A stretch of 64,000 bases of DNA, taken from NCBI GenBank assembly GCA_027422505.1, contig JAPQWV010000764.1, positions 124,001 through 188,000 on the forward strand. The letters are read 5' to 3'. Below are positions 50,481-63,824 of this stretch, one piece after another; position 1 is the stretch's first letter, and every line of letters begins with the position of its first letter. The notes under the pieces are model-generated. The model saw only the letters and a list, made by a program, of their open reading frames with translations. It was not told where the DNA came from and made no database searches. The translations under genes were made by a program, and so were the position numbers. The DNA comes from Craterostigma plantagineum. Its lineage: Eukaryota; Streptophyta; Magnoliopsida; Lamiales; Linderniaceae.

Positions 50481-51113
50481 TAGCTGGGTATTCGTTATAA
50501 AACTGAGAACCCGTATTGAAGAACCCAAAAAACCCGGAATGAAATTCATCAAGACGGCAATGGCTTCGTTTAAATTAACACAACAAATAGCAAACCCACT
50601 CAAAGTTATAGTTGGCGGACGAAAACCCGAAAAAAATGACTTACTTTCAAGAACAATGTGATAAATTCTTGGTTGAACCACTCGACTTCAACAAACTGTA
50701 AGCTTTTTTGATTTTGTTTCTCCAATCGATGGTTGGTGGGGCCATAAACGATCGTTCTTGCATCATTAGTACTGATTAGTGTTGGTGGTGGTTGTAGTGT
50801 CGTAAATGTTGTTGAATTTTCTTTTTTTTTTCAGTTTTTTATTTTTTCACTCGGATGTCGTTGGGTTTTCTTTTCTTTTTTTTTGTTTATATATTTAATC
50901 GATGATTAGTGTTCAGCTAATTGAGTTATTTAAATGGAGGTCACTTGACCAAAAACTTATAGTCAACGAGGTCATTTTGCAAAAACTTATTCAATCAAAG
51001 GTCATTTAGCTAAAATACCCCCTAAACAACAACCTTGTACCAAATCGCTTCTTCTGTCACCACGGCTGAAACCCGACCCGGCCCGAACCGACGAAGTCGA
51101 AAAGCAGAGAGAG

Positions 51114-52591
51114 ATGCGTTGTTCCCCATTCTTAGGGATCCCGATATGCTTAGCGCTGCTATCCTATTTCGTCGTCAATTTTCTTCACCTCAAATCTCCT
51201 ACTAATCCTCCTCCACCTGTATGCAAAATCCCTTGTTTTCTGTCTACGGTTTTTCCCTTTCCGTTTACTGAACAAATCAGAAGTTTCTTTTTTGATTTTG
51301 GTTGTTTATTTCTGTCGCCAGAGACTATTCATCGCTGAGGAGCTAGCTCTGTACAATGGTTCTGAACCTGGGTTGCCTATACTTCTTGCAATCTTGGGGT
51401 AAAGCTGTGTGCTTTTTTCATGCGTTTTATGATTCAGACAATCCGAACTATTTCTTCTTACTGCTGTGTTGAGGTTGTTCTATTGTAGGTCGGTGTTCGA
51501 TGTAACTAAAGGGAAAAGCCATTATGGTCCTGGAGGTGGATACCATCATTTCTCAGGAAGGTCATTCCATACTCTCTGTTTCTGTTCAGTTCAGCGATGT
51601 TTACCCTTATAATCAGTCATTATCTGCTACATATGTTTCGTCATTTGTATCTAATCAGTCTGTTCTTATCTGAATATATTTGCCATTTGAATCTGCTTAG
51701 GGATGCTTCTCGAGCATTTGTTTCTGGAAACTTTACAGGTATGTAACTTCACTTTTCCCCTACATCTAATCCTCTCATTCGCAATACTGCAACAACGACG
51801 AGAAGAATCCTTTGATTGAGCTTAATGAGTTAGTTAATCGTATAACGTGCAAATGTCCATTCAATGTGTGTGTATATACGCATATCCAGGAGATGGGCTT
51901 ACCGATAATCTACACGGTTTGTCAAGCACTGACGTAAGTTCCCATTGTCTCATCGCTCTGTTTTTGCTTCTGAGAATTCTCTTTCATCATCCTTTTAATG
52001 TGTTTCCACAGGTGAAGAGCATCGTCGAATGGAGAGATTTCTACTTCAGGACATATACGTATGCAAAAAACCGATTCTTTTATCTCGCCCCTTTCGCTAG
52101 CTTATTACAACAGCAGGCGAACTATTCATCTCACGAACGTCGTTCATGATCATGCAACAGATACGTAGGTAAATTGGTAGGTCGTTACTACGACAGCAAA
52201 GGAAACGCCACAAAGTACTTGAAAGGGGTCGAAGCAAAAGCTGCTCGAGGCGCTCAGCTCCTCGAAAAACAGAAGAACGAAGAATCGCAGGTCGCCAGCT
52301 GCAACTCAAAGTGGAGCCAAGAAGAGGGTTCTGAGGTAAACCCTTCCCCCATTTTACTTCCCCCATTAAACCCTTCCCCCATTTCTCTGTATGCCATCTT
52401 TTCTGTTCGTATTGTCTCAGATATGGTGCGACGAAGGCTATCCGAGGTTAGTACAGAGACCCCACGAAATAGCATTGACGGGGAAGATGAGCAAACGCTG
52501 TGCTTGCTTCAAAGAAGACGAACTTGGCAGGTCGGGCCTTGAGGTTTACGAAGGGTGTGATTACTACGCAAAGAGATGCAAATTAGGGTGA
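51114..52591 (+). CDS. MAPR4/neuferricin-like cytochrome b5 domain haem protein
   Basis: Eight exons: 51114-51218, 51322-51398, 51489-51560, 51701-51738, 51890-51933, 52012-52058, 52161-52335 and 52421-52591, giving 242 aa. A membrane/signal segment (about residues 6-24, IPICLALLSYFVVNFLHL) is followed by a cytochrome b5-like fold (36-130) with GSVFDVTKGKSHYGPGGGY and FSGRDASRAFVSG, the MAPR-family pattern. The Cys-rich C-terminus (WCDEGYPRLV, RCACF, CDYYAKRC) is typical of neuferricin/CYB5D2. MAPR proteins bind haem and partner P450s or sterol pathways. The plant homologue of neuferricin is often called membrane-associated progesterone-binding protein 4. The right terminus of a MULE lies 93 bp before the start, so its proximal promoter or leader is transposon-derived. 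Confidence 0.88.
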
Positions 52592-53066
52592 AATAATGGT
52601 TACTTAGTTTTGTGAAACTTGCTTCTTAAGTTCCAAGGTTGTCTTCAACAAAACCACCGAAAAACCTCTGTTTTGTCGTAATTCTAAGAAGGTTGTTGTC
52701 TTCAATAGGTATTGTTTGTCTTAGTTTAAAATGGATCACATCATACAGAGAATTTATAATTATTTGGATTCCCCCCACCCCCTCAGGCCTCAACATTGGT
52801 TGGGGGACTAAAATAGGAAAATAGGAAAATTGGAAAATAAAGGGATGATTTGGGTATTAAAAGGAGGAGCAAAATGTAATTTTTCACCTAATGGCGTAGA
52901 ACCCTAAACCTTGCTTTTGAGCTCATTTTTGTTTCGCAAGTTCTCGAAGCTTAGACAGCGCGCGAATCACAGCTGATAAAGAAAATCAGCTTTCTTCGCA
53001 ACTCGCAAAGACATACGGCGAAGGTGTTAAGCTTTGTGTATTTGTCATCGAAAGGAAGAAAGAATC

Positions 53067-54866
<1,800 letters not shown>

Positions 54867-55115
54867 GCTATGAATTTCCTGCAAATTGTAAGCTATCTTC
54901 TTATATTACGCTACGGCTTACGACAGTCTTTGCTCCCCTAAGACTTCGTATTGTCTGATCAATTCGCTCATGTGTTAGATCTTTGTCTGTTATCCTCTGC
55001 GTTTGTGATGAAATTGAGTGAGTGATTTATGAATGCTTTACCCCAACTCAATCGAGGAAAAGATTGATAATTCTTTTTCCCAACAAATGGTCTAAAAGTG
55101 TCAAAGTAAAACAAG

Positions 55116-57843
55116 TCACCTTCTTTTACGCGGAGTCGTTTCGTACGGCGGAAGAGGAACCCCAAACACCCAGTCGAGGACGTTGAGGTACTTTGATCGG
55201 AAGACGTCTCTCTCATTGGCGTAGCAGTGCATGATGATTGCAGTTGATAAGCTGAAGACTAGCACGTCTGCTCTCTTGGGAGTTTTGGACTGAGGCAAGT
55301 AGCCCACCTCAGCCATGCATGTAAAGAAGCTCTCAATAGCTCGTGTGAGGCAGTATAGAGATATCTCTATCCTTCTGCTCTTTTTCTCGATTGCAAGAGC
55401 CAGCCCAGTGGGGAACTGTCAAAAGAAACGATATAGACAATTTTTACAAGACCGAATGAGCATATTCCTCCATTGAAGCTCAAAAAGTAATCATTTTGTT
55501 CATGAAGACGATAAAGATGTTAAGTATTACCGTTCCTACGGCAACCATTGGAATGTTGCATCTCTTTAGAATCCGGAAAAGCATACATGTCCACAACCTA
55601 GGTTGATTAATATGATAACCATAAGTTGTTCGAGTCAAGAACGATAAAAATCTGCACGGGCAATATAGCAGGCGACTAACAAGTAGCTTGTTGAAAGGTC
55701 GCGGCTAGTGAGCACCCATGTTGACAAATTTCACGAACTGCAGAGTTCGAATGATTAAGGTTTTGAAGCATGTTTCAAGCTCAAGTTTTGGGCCACAGAA
55801 TAAGGGGTATATGTTCAACAATTTCACGCATGCTTCCTAGCTTATACGAAAGGGGCCGTAACCTATGTCCATAAAATTCAACTTCTCCACAATTTTTAGA
55901 TTATGAACTTTCAAGATGATATCGTACCAGGCAGATGAACAATACATCGAGAGGAACAAGCTTGACCTTGCGGTTCCAAGAATCCCTTTTCGAAAAATTG
56001 TGATGGGCCTGAAAATGAGGTATAAGATGAAAAAATGAGGAATAAGATGAATTAACTGAAATAAGTACAAACCCAAGGGAGGGGCTATATGGGAAAGAAG
56101 TTGGGTTGGAACCTAGAAACGAACAATATCAACTAGCATAAAACTATTTCATACATGAAGGGGCTATCAATTGCATGCCATGCGAAGAGAATTCGTTAAA
56201 AATCACCTTTTAAAAAGATCTTGACGATGTACAATTAAGGCAGGTATTAGATACACCGGAAGATAAACGGGTAATGCTCTTTTATACGCTTGAACTAGAA
56301 AACTAATGAAATGGGCACCACATGCTTGATTCCCATGGATTATCTGCATATAATAATTCGAAATAGTAAATGTTTAAGCAGCAAATCAGTAGGATAAGAA
56401 ATTCATGAATCAAGCTTTACATACCGAGCAAGGTATTTTCATATTTGGGTCCAGTTTAATGTCCACACCAGTGGACTTGTAGTACTTTTCTACAGCGTCC
56501 AAGTTTGTTAAAGGCATACCGCTTGCAATCTCACTCACACGACGCAGGAGTACAGGATCTTTTGCTCCGTGTTTGTTGAGAAATGACCTATATGTTGCGG
56601 GTAAACTCTCCTGCTTCAGTATATAAGCAGACCTGAAAGAACATTCCAATATTCCCCACCTTAGAAACGAATTGCGAAAGCATTTAAAAGAGAACCAAGC
56701 AGCTCGGTAACATCTAGCAATTGCACTAATGAATGTCAAGCACCTATGCATGTTCTAGTGATCAAGGAAAAGGCAGGTAAAACGAACAGACTTTCAGAAA
56801 CTGACATAAAACTTAGAACAAAAACTAGCTGAAAACAGGATCCTCACAGGATTTGAGAAGATGAGAGACACATAAGGAATATGTCTCCATGAGCCCATGT
56901 GAGTGGCTTGCAAACACGGGCAAATCTCTTGCTTTTCATCCCACATCGGGAAGCCAGCACGGTGGCGCGCATGAGAATGTATATCGCCAAACTAGTGTGC
57001 TGCGTGTCGAGCCCTGTAAGTAGCATAGATGGCCCTGCTATTGCCCCAGCAAGAAGAGATCTCCACTTTGCCGCCCTAAACAAATAAGGAACATAATTTA
57101 GCACCGCCACGACAAATTAGAAGCATAAGATAGTAAAGATCGCACGGCCTGGGCAAGAAATCATGCCTTCGATGGCCACCTAAAGCAACAATAACTTCGT
57201 CTATGGTCACAAACGTCCCAGCAAAAGTACCCAGAAACAATCCATATCTCAAAGTCTCCTTCAATGCCAAGATCGCATCCGCACTAAGTGGCGTCATTTC
57301 CATTTTCCTGCAGATAAAAAAGAAAGAAAAACTGAAAACTAATTCTCTGTATATCAGGAAAGAAATTCCATACACTACATATAAAAGGATTGGACAAAAA
57401 TCGTAAACGCAGTTATCAATCATCGTCCAGTTACCAATCCGACACAATTCAAGCACCTGCTTAAATCAAACGTGGTCGTCGAGCTATACTGCAATAATCA
57501 AAGACAACTCGAAGGGAGCGATTAGTAAATTCTAATTATTAAAGCACCTCGACGAAGGGAGCGATCGGCGGCGGCGGAGCCGAGATACTAGAGCGAATAA
57601 TGCAAGTCCTCCTTTCAGCCCAGCTCCAATCGCCAAACCCTTAACCGACGCAGTAAACACGCGCCACGGCCTGTCGTAGTCCTGAACTGGATACGAGTCG
57701 AAGCTCAGCAGCGAGCACGACGACGAAGAGAGCGGCAGACCCTTCGACGGGCCGAGATTGCACACGCAAAGCTCGCCGGAGTGACACGTGGGACATTCTG
57801 ATTTGTCCTCTACGACGTCGTCTTGCGAGGACACCCCATCCAT
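55116..57843 (-). CDS. Transmembrane protein 135-like
   Basis: Eight exons: 57843-57548, 57307-57167, 57075-56848, 56632-56425, 56343-56207, 56008-55928, 55597-55531 and 55415-55116, giving 485 aa. N-terminal paired Cys (CPTCHSGELCVC, from about residue 17) precede a multi-pass membrane region containing LAGAIAGPSMLLTGLDTQHTS, MRATVLASRCGMKS and CKPLTWAHGDIFLMCLSSSQ, the strongest signatures of TMEM135 proteins, then PCSIIHGNQACGAHFISFL. TMEM135 proteins relate to Tim17/22/23-type channels and affect mitochondrial and peroxisomal dynamics in animals; the plant role is not established. Intron 2 uses a GC donor (57166-57165); homology across GHRR-AAKWRSL supports that join. The frame is intact. 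Confidence 0.88.
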
Positions 57844-58415
57844 TTTGACGATTTGAGGATTCGTCGGAGGGTCGAACTCTCAGAAAGTGTATTTATGGAG
57901 CAGCGACTGAAGGTGGGACACGTACGCCGTGGGGAACGACGCAACTTATTGAAACAAATTACTTGGCAATAATTTAGCTCAGCCTATTGTAAGAATGGCG
58001 AAGCTTAGTGTGTTAGATTTATTTAGCAGATTGGGAAACGCTCGTTTCATTAGCTAATCATAATTAATCATAAATAACCTATGTTGAATTCAAGTATTTC
58101 GGTCAAAAACACATTTACGGATAATTGTTTATTACCAGCGCCTTGAAAATTATCGTCGGCTTCTACCAGCCAGTTGCTGCTTGCTGCCCCAATATTAAGA
58201 TAATACTAACTAAATTATAAATTTGGACAGCTCGCCCATTTCAACATACATATACCATACCTCATATTTCGAGATTCGTTGCTATGCTTAATAGGGTTTT
58301 ATATATTGTATATTTGATTGGTTTTTTGAGCATTATTTCCAAGTAAGGTATTGCTGGTAAATTTTGGTTTAATCGATAGCAAAACACCATTTTAGCCAAG
58401 GCATGTTCAGCCAGC
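57844..58415. other. Intergenic: TMEM135-like promoter and 3' region of the next gene
   Basis: Nothing beyond AT-rich sequence was recognised. Confidence 0.4.
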
Positions 58416-59063
58416 TCAGCTTCTCCCCCAATCGAAAATCGCGAGGAGGAAGAGGAGGAGAATAGGGGACATGAGAAAAGCAAGCACGCAGATTTGTATC
58501 CAAAGCCTCGATTTCCTCATTTTCTGCATCTCCTTCGCTAGCTCCATCTTCAGCTTCGCAAGTTCTTCTTCATTCTAGAGGACACAAAAAACATGAAAAT
58601 AAAAACATATGCTTTGTACCGAGTGATTCATAACCTCAATCAATTGATGGAAGACGCAATTCATGAACTGGTGGCAGAGATGGAAAGATTCAGGAAATTG
58701 CAGCGTCTAATTTGAACAGATTGTGTATGTGCCTGCCGTGTGCTCTTTCATCCTTCAGGCATATCGCTCATTAATTGAAGACAGAAATGAAGCGTCAATC
58801 GCGACGCCGATTCATCGGATTTGAATCAGGCGATTATCAACTGGATCGGAAATTTAACTGCCAAAAATCCACGAATATACTGAAGAACAAAAGAGAATGA
58901 TCAATACCTGGACTGCTGAGGAGATGCTGGTCGGAATCGGATTAGCAGAGGCGTTTCTGAGAGAAGAGATTAGAAATGCAGCTTTCGCACACCGAATAGC
59001 TCTGGTACCGTCGCTCTTCATCAATCGATCTTCTTCTATTGTCTTCTCCATTTCGAGTTTCAC
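58416..59063 (-). CDS. Small tail-anchored-like protein of unknown function
   Basis: Two exons, 59063-58908 and 58574-58416, join in phase 0 to 104 aa (or 100 aa from the second Met at 59051). The N-terminal half has RAIRCAKAAFLISSLRNASAN. A charged coiled-coil-like helix follows (EEELAKLKMELAKEMQKMR), and the C-terminus is one strong hydrophobic segment (ICVLAFLMSPILLLFLLAIF) with a short tail, as in tail-anchored membrane proteins. I do not recognise the family. Clean splice sites and a coherent layout support a real gene. The 333-bp intron has no notable content. Confidence 0.6.
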
Positions 59064-59395
59064 AAATCGACGATCGCCTTCTTATTCTTCTGCTATTCTC
59101 TCAATCTAAACTGAACTGCGAACTCCCTCGCAATTTTATATCTGAGAGTTCTGCAATTTATATCCCTCGCAATATAATAATCCTTTTTTTTTTTTGTTTT
59201 TCTTTCTTTATTGTAGTTTTGAGGGAGGGAAAATACTTCCACTAAGAAAAGAAAGTGTATTAATCATCCCATAGTGAAACGTCACATATATTTCACAAGC
59301 GTACTACACATATTCCATAAGTCTACACATATACTACTATGATATTGTCTAAAAGATCAAAATTCAAACACGTACACATGCATTAGATTATTTAA

Positions 59396-59397
<2 letters not shown>

Positions 59398-59429
<32 letters not shown>
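59398..59429. repeat. (AT)n microsatellite
   Basis: Uninterrupted AT run of about 32 bp, 10 bp downstream of the HIPP stop codon, within its probable 3' UTR. Confidence 0.95.
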
Positions 59430-59430
<1 letters not shown>

Positions 59431-59438
59431 TCATCAAT

Positions 59439-59969
59439 CTACATGATAGAACAAGCATGGGGATTATCATCACTAAACAATAGCGAATACTTCTCTTCGA
59501 CAGGGTTGAGCGTAGCCACGCCAGGCTCGTCTGTCCCACGAACAAGGTTGGGCGGCGCTTTCTTATCATAAACTCCCAAAGCGTAAGGATGCGCGATGAT
59601 CTCATAAGGTACGTAAGGCCATGGCTCGACTTTCTTGCCCGTCTTCTTCGCCTGCTTTAGTACCTTCTTTGCGTCCACGAATCCGTAAACTGACGCCTTT
59701 TGGTTTTTCCAGTCAACCGTCACAGATTTTGCTCCTACAATATATGTATATTGATTGAATAAGGAATGAAATATATATAGAGTTAATTAAAGTGTATGGA
59801 ACTTGATGGTTTAACCTTTTAGGCCAGAGAGTACTTTCTTGACTTTGTTGCCACAGCCTTCGCAGTCCATTCTGACTTTGAGATCAACGTTGTTGAGTTG
59901 CTTCTTCTTCTTCCTTCTTGTGCTGCTTATCAGTTCAGACAAGTAGTCTAACGTTCCATCGACTCCCAT
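59439..59969 (-). CDS. Heavy metal-associated isoprenylated plant protein, HIPP20 group
   Basis: Two exons, 59969-59816 and 59734-59439, give 149 aa. The start MGVDGTLDYLSELI and a Lys-rich linker are followed by an HMA domain with the metal-binding CxxC in RMDCEGCGNKVKKVL and the fold VDLKVRM to VLKQAKKTGKKVE, then a PYVPYEIIAHPY segment and the C-terminal CaaX box CSIM for farnesylation. The end FSDDNPHACSIM is typical of the HIPP20-22/24 clade. HIPPs bind cadmium, zinc or copper, act in metal homeostasis and abiotic and biotic stress, and attach to plasma membrane through the lipid. All key residues are intact. Confidence 0.94.
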
Positions 59970-60578
59970 TGTTATATTGTATTCTCTTCAGAGTACAATG
60001 TAAGTATACTTTGTTGGTTATAGGGTTTTTTTCTTCTGTCTTTGAATATGAGGACGTTATATAGATGGACAATCGAATTTGCTGCAAGTAAAAAGGTGTG
60101 CAAGAATCTTGAGCTTTTTTTTTTTCTGTACATAAAATATTTTTAGGAGATAACTAACTAATGTTTTGAATCAAAGTCGGTTTTTGTGGAGATTCTGGGC
60201 GCATAATGGAATATACATGCAATATTGCTGCATATGCGTGGATCATAAGAAGTAAAATCAAAGATGGATTCAGCTCTTGCTTTTTTTTAAAAGGAATCAA
60301 ATTCCAGCGTCCCCACAATAAAGATGAATCTATGTAATAATTTGAGGGGGAAGAAAAAGAAGTTACAGGCTTTCTAGATCACTGAAAACTTAGATTGTTT
60401 TTACGTAATATTTTCAATCAATTGGATCAGATCAATGTCCCAATCCGAAGAGATTCTTTCCTTAGTGTAGTAACTCTTCAAAACTACATAATACGATTTA
60501 CTTACTATCCTCCGCAATGAAAAAAAAGAGGGCTAATTTACACAAAACAGATATACTCAACCAATTAATAAATTAAAC
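59970..60578. other. Intergenic: HIPP promoter
   Basis: AT-rich sequence separating two minus-strand genes, with no additional feature recognised. The HIPP promoter must lie here, upstream of 59969. Confidence 0.4.
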
Positions 60579-63500
60579 TCACCTAATGAGCTCCATTACA
60601 AAGGCTGTCCATAGTAATAGCGAAAGACCATTCTTACATAAGTAATGGCAACTCAGCTCTGCCGAGGCAGATGATTTCGGGGGCGCCAGAACGGCGACAG
60701 CTGGCGCAGCTCCGGGCTTGTGGTGGCCCGCCTGGTCTTCCGTAGGCAAAGGGCCCGACGGGCCCTTGTCAGTAACGTCGTGGCCTATAGAGGATGTGTA
60801 AATAAACTTATTACAGCCGCCGCCGAGCTTATTTTCTTGCGCTGCTAAAATGCGCAAATAAGAAAGAAAGCAATAAAGAAAGTTACTTACAGCTAGAAAC
60901 GGACCAGCCGAGCCTTAGCTTCTCCCAATCGAACACCACTCGGTAGCCCATCAGTACGTTTTCTGCAAAACGCTCGCATGCGAAAGAAATTTGAGAAAAA
61001 AAAAAAGGAACGGTAAATAATTTATTCTGCCAGCGAAAAAAAAAATTATGAATACTCACGCCCGATGATCCCAAGGTCTCCGTCTATGCTCTGTATTCCC
61101 AAGCAGTATAATCCTCCCTTTGTATACAGAAATTATGAGCATTGAGAAATAATCAGCAGCTGTGGTTTACTATATATAATACCTCGTCGCCGGGAATATG
61201 GAACATGGTTTCTTGGATTAGAAGGGTTTGATTCTTGGAAAAGGCGAGCTTCACGTGAGGGATGTTCGAGGTTCTAAGGGAACTGTTCGAAACAAGAACT
61301 CATAAAAAAGAGGATACGTACATAATACAGAAACTGCGAAGAAGCAAAAAGAATGCTACTTTTTTTACCGAGGGGCATAACAGTATTCGAAGTTCTCTAC
61401 ACTGATTTTCTGGGCGTTGAGTTGCCTCTGAAACTGTCGGGAGAAAAGAAAAGGCCCAACCAAAATGAAATTCGATTCGAAAAGAAAACGAAGAAAATTA
61501 TGCAAATACGTAGAAAGGCAACCTCAGAAACGACTTGCTGATAGCTTTCTTTCGGGAGATAAGTGAAGGAGGTTCCAGTATCAACTTGCGCTTTATGCCC
61601 AGTTTTATTCAGACACGAACTTTCGACGCACCACGCTTCGACTTCGACTAAGTAGATGCTCCTTTTTATTACAATTTTTTTTGTTTTAAATTAGCAATGT
61701 GACAGCAATTTCATGGAATAAACCACGCAAGCACTTACTGGTCTTCTTCTTTTATAGGTAAGAAAGGAGTCGACTTTTGCGAAGAAGGCCCTTCGTCCCC
61801 AAAGTAGAGCTGTCCCGAGTGGTTCTTGTCGTAACAGAAGGAGAAAGATCGCACTATGAGCCCCGACTTTGCAAGAAAGCTCGGGACCGAAACATTTCCA
61901 GGCCCCAATCCCAATACGCCGTCGGGGGCAATTCCGTCCAAATATTCGCCTGTCTGTTTGCTGCCACAGCTGTTATTACAGGCGACGAAAAACTGTCAGA
62001 ATTTCGAACGCAAGAAAATAACAAAAAAAGAAAAAGAAAAAAGATGGACGTGCCCTATCATTATCGAAGCACGCAAAGGGCTTTTTGGACCGTTTCCGCC
62101 AGCTGGCATCAGGCGAAGCTGGTCCTCGTAAAGAAATCCCGAGCTCGAAGTCCCTTGGGAGGAATAACTGATTGAGTAAGGGCATCGCCCTTGTGGATAT
62201 TTGCAGTTAGGTCCCCCCATTTCGCACAAATCGTGGCTGCACGGTACTTGTTTGCTGCTGCTCGACTGAGAAGGGTTGTATTCCTTGAGCTCTTTATCCT
62301 GCGATATTTTTTACGAAATCAAACAATCGAAAGAAAAGCGAAAGGAATGCTCGAGGAGGAAAGAAACTGACGTACCATGTTAGAGGAATGACTTAAAGTT
62401 AGTGGAGCACACTGAGTACATTCGCATGGAACCCAAAGCATATCGCTTCCACTGTCCAAGGCTACGAGGTAAGAATTGCTCGGTGTCCCAATATCTATCC
62501 ACGCATAGTGCAACCTGGGATGAAACGGAAGAAAACGTCAATTCACTACATTACGCTAAGTGTTGTTTGATTCACAAACAGATGGAACATTATTTCTATT
62601 TCAGTTTCTGTGCGAAAAGCTTATCATGGCAAAACATAAATGAAGCATCTGAAACCTCATAACAGATTCGAATCATCAGAAATTGCAAAAGTCTAGTTTT
62701 GTCGTTTGTTTCACTTTTTGATGCGACAAGCATCTATCTGTATCTGCTACATGACGGTGCTCCCTTTTACTTACCGTTGCACAACACTACCTACACAGTT
62801 ATCCAAGATCTAAAAATGTAACCTTTTTAGACTACAAGATTTTGTGGCATCGCTCAAGATACCATCACATCATTACATTACATCCTCATGTATACTCGTT
62901 TTCTATTCTATTTACTGCAATCAACGTAAGCGTTAGTAATCGACCCCCTTAACTGTCTAATAGGGGAGATTATGTAATTCAACCACTCCTTTCTCCTTGC
63001 ATAAGAAAAGATAGAGCTAAAATTTCTTCGCCCCAAACCTTGCGAGGCTCGAGGTTTGATATAGCTGATAGACACAGACATATAATCGATTAACATCATG
63101 AAATGGATGCGAATAAGCTAAGTTCCCGCCAGCTAAAACCCAACAAATCATGGAAACTTGCACATTATCCACCACTAGGGATCTACATTGCCCAGAAAAG
63201 AAATCATCGCAAGAAAAGGAAAATCTTTCAAATGAATAACGGACAAAAAAGGATTTAGTCAGAGAAGAAAATCAAACCATCCCATATCGTTCCCAAAGTT
63301 GAAAGTGCGGCCCTCATCAGAACCCACAAACACCTGATTCTCAGCTCCCAGCAACTTCCTCCTCTGCCTCTTCGCATCACTGCCCATCAGCAACCTCATG
63401 CGCTCGAAGCTCTTCTTCTCCGGCCAAGACGACGCCGTGTTAGTCCCATTTCTCCTCCCAAACCCACGCGCTTCTTCCGCCGAGAACCTGTGCACCAGCC

Positions 63501-63600
63501 TAGCGGAGTATACTTCCGATTTAGCTGCGAATGAGCTTCTGAAAAACAGCGTGAAGAAGACGAGCGCTGCAGTCAAGGTTCTGGGGTTTCTTGGCTCCAT
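60579..63600 (-). CDS. Aspartic proteinase-like protein 1 (A1 family, GPI-type C-terminus)
   Basis: Ten exons: 63600-63278, 62514-62376, 62298-62054, 61969-61739, 61661-61523, 61433-61369, 61282-61183, 61117-61060, 60962-60891 and 60844-60579, giving 545 aa. A signal peptide (about 1-26) precedes the pepsin fold with active sites D128 (ALDSGSDMLW) and D340 (VDTGTSFTYLP). Between them is a nepenthesin-like Cys-rich insert (CECTQCAP, CSHDLCEMGGPNCKYPQGRC). The C-terminus ends in a hydrophobic stretch (LSLLLWTAFVMEL) suited to a GPI anchor. Intron 3 uses a GC donor at 62053-62052; the join restores MIG-CGSKQTGEYLDG, as in the Arabidopsis homologue At5g10080. The first intron is 763 bp. The enzyme is expected at the cell surface; substrates are unknown. 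Confidence 0.9.
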
Positions 63601-63824
63601 TTTTTCTTCCTTTTCCTTTTTCGATTTCTTTGTTTGCCGAAAATGGTTGCAAAAGAGAGTGGCGTGAAGCGGTTTTGGTCGTCTGAGTTTTCAAGTACGG
63701 TGACGTATAGGGATGGAGAGTGAATGGAGTTTGAAGAATGTAAGTAAAAAAGAAAACGGCCGTGATTGTTTTGTTTCGCCGCTTCGACAAAGGCCTTCGT
63801 CAACATATCTTACAACTAGATTAT

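Larger units (their letters stand above)
47018..51020. mobile_element. Complete Mutator-like element (MULE), 4.0 kb, perfect 9-bp target duplication
   Basis: The left end GGGTATTTTTGCTAAATGACCT and the inverted right end match at 21 of 22 positions. Similarity continues after a 40-bp interruption (TGACCTCCAT). Identical 9-bp flanks CCTAAACAA lie at 47009-47017 and 51021-51029, the hallmark of Mutator superfamily insertion. The interior has a decayed DUF1985-like coding segment (47941-48386), a tandem array of about 610-bp units, and many copies of short GGGTTCTCAG/CTGAGGACCC motifs. No MURA transposase domain is visible, so it is probably non-autonomous. The right end is 93 bp upstream of the MAPR4-like start codon. 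Confidence 0.88.
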
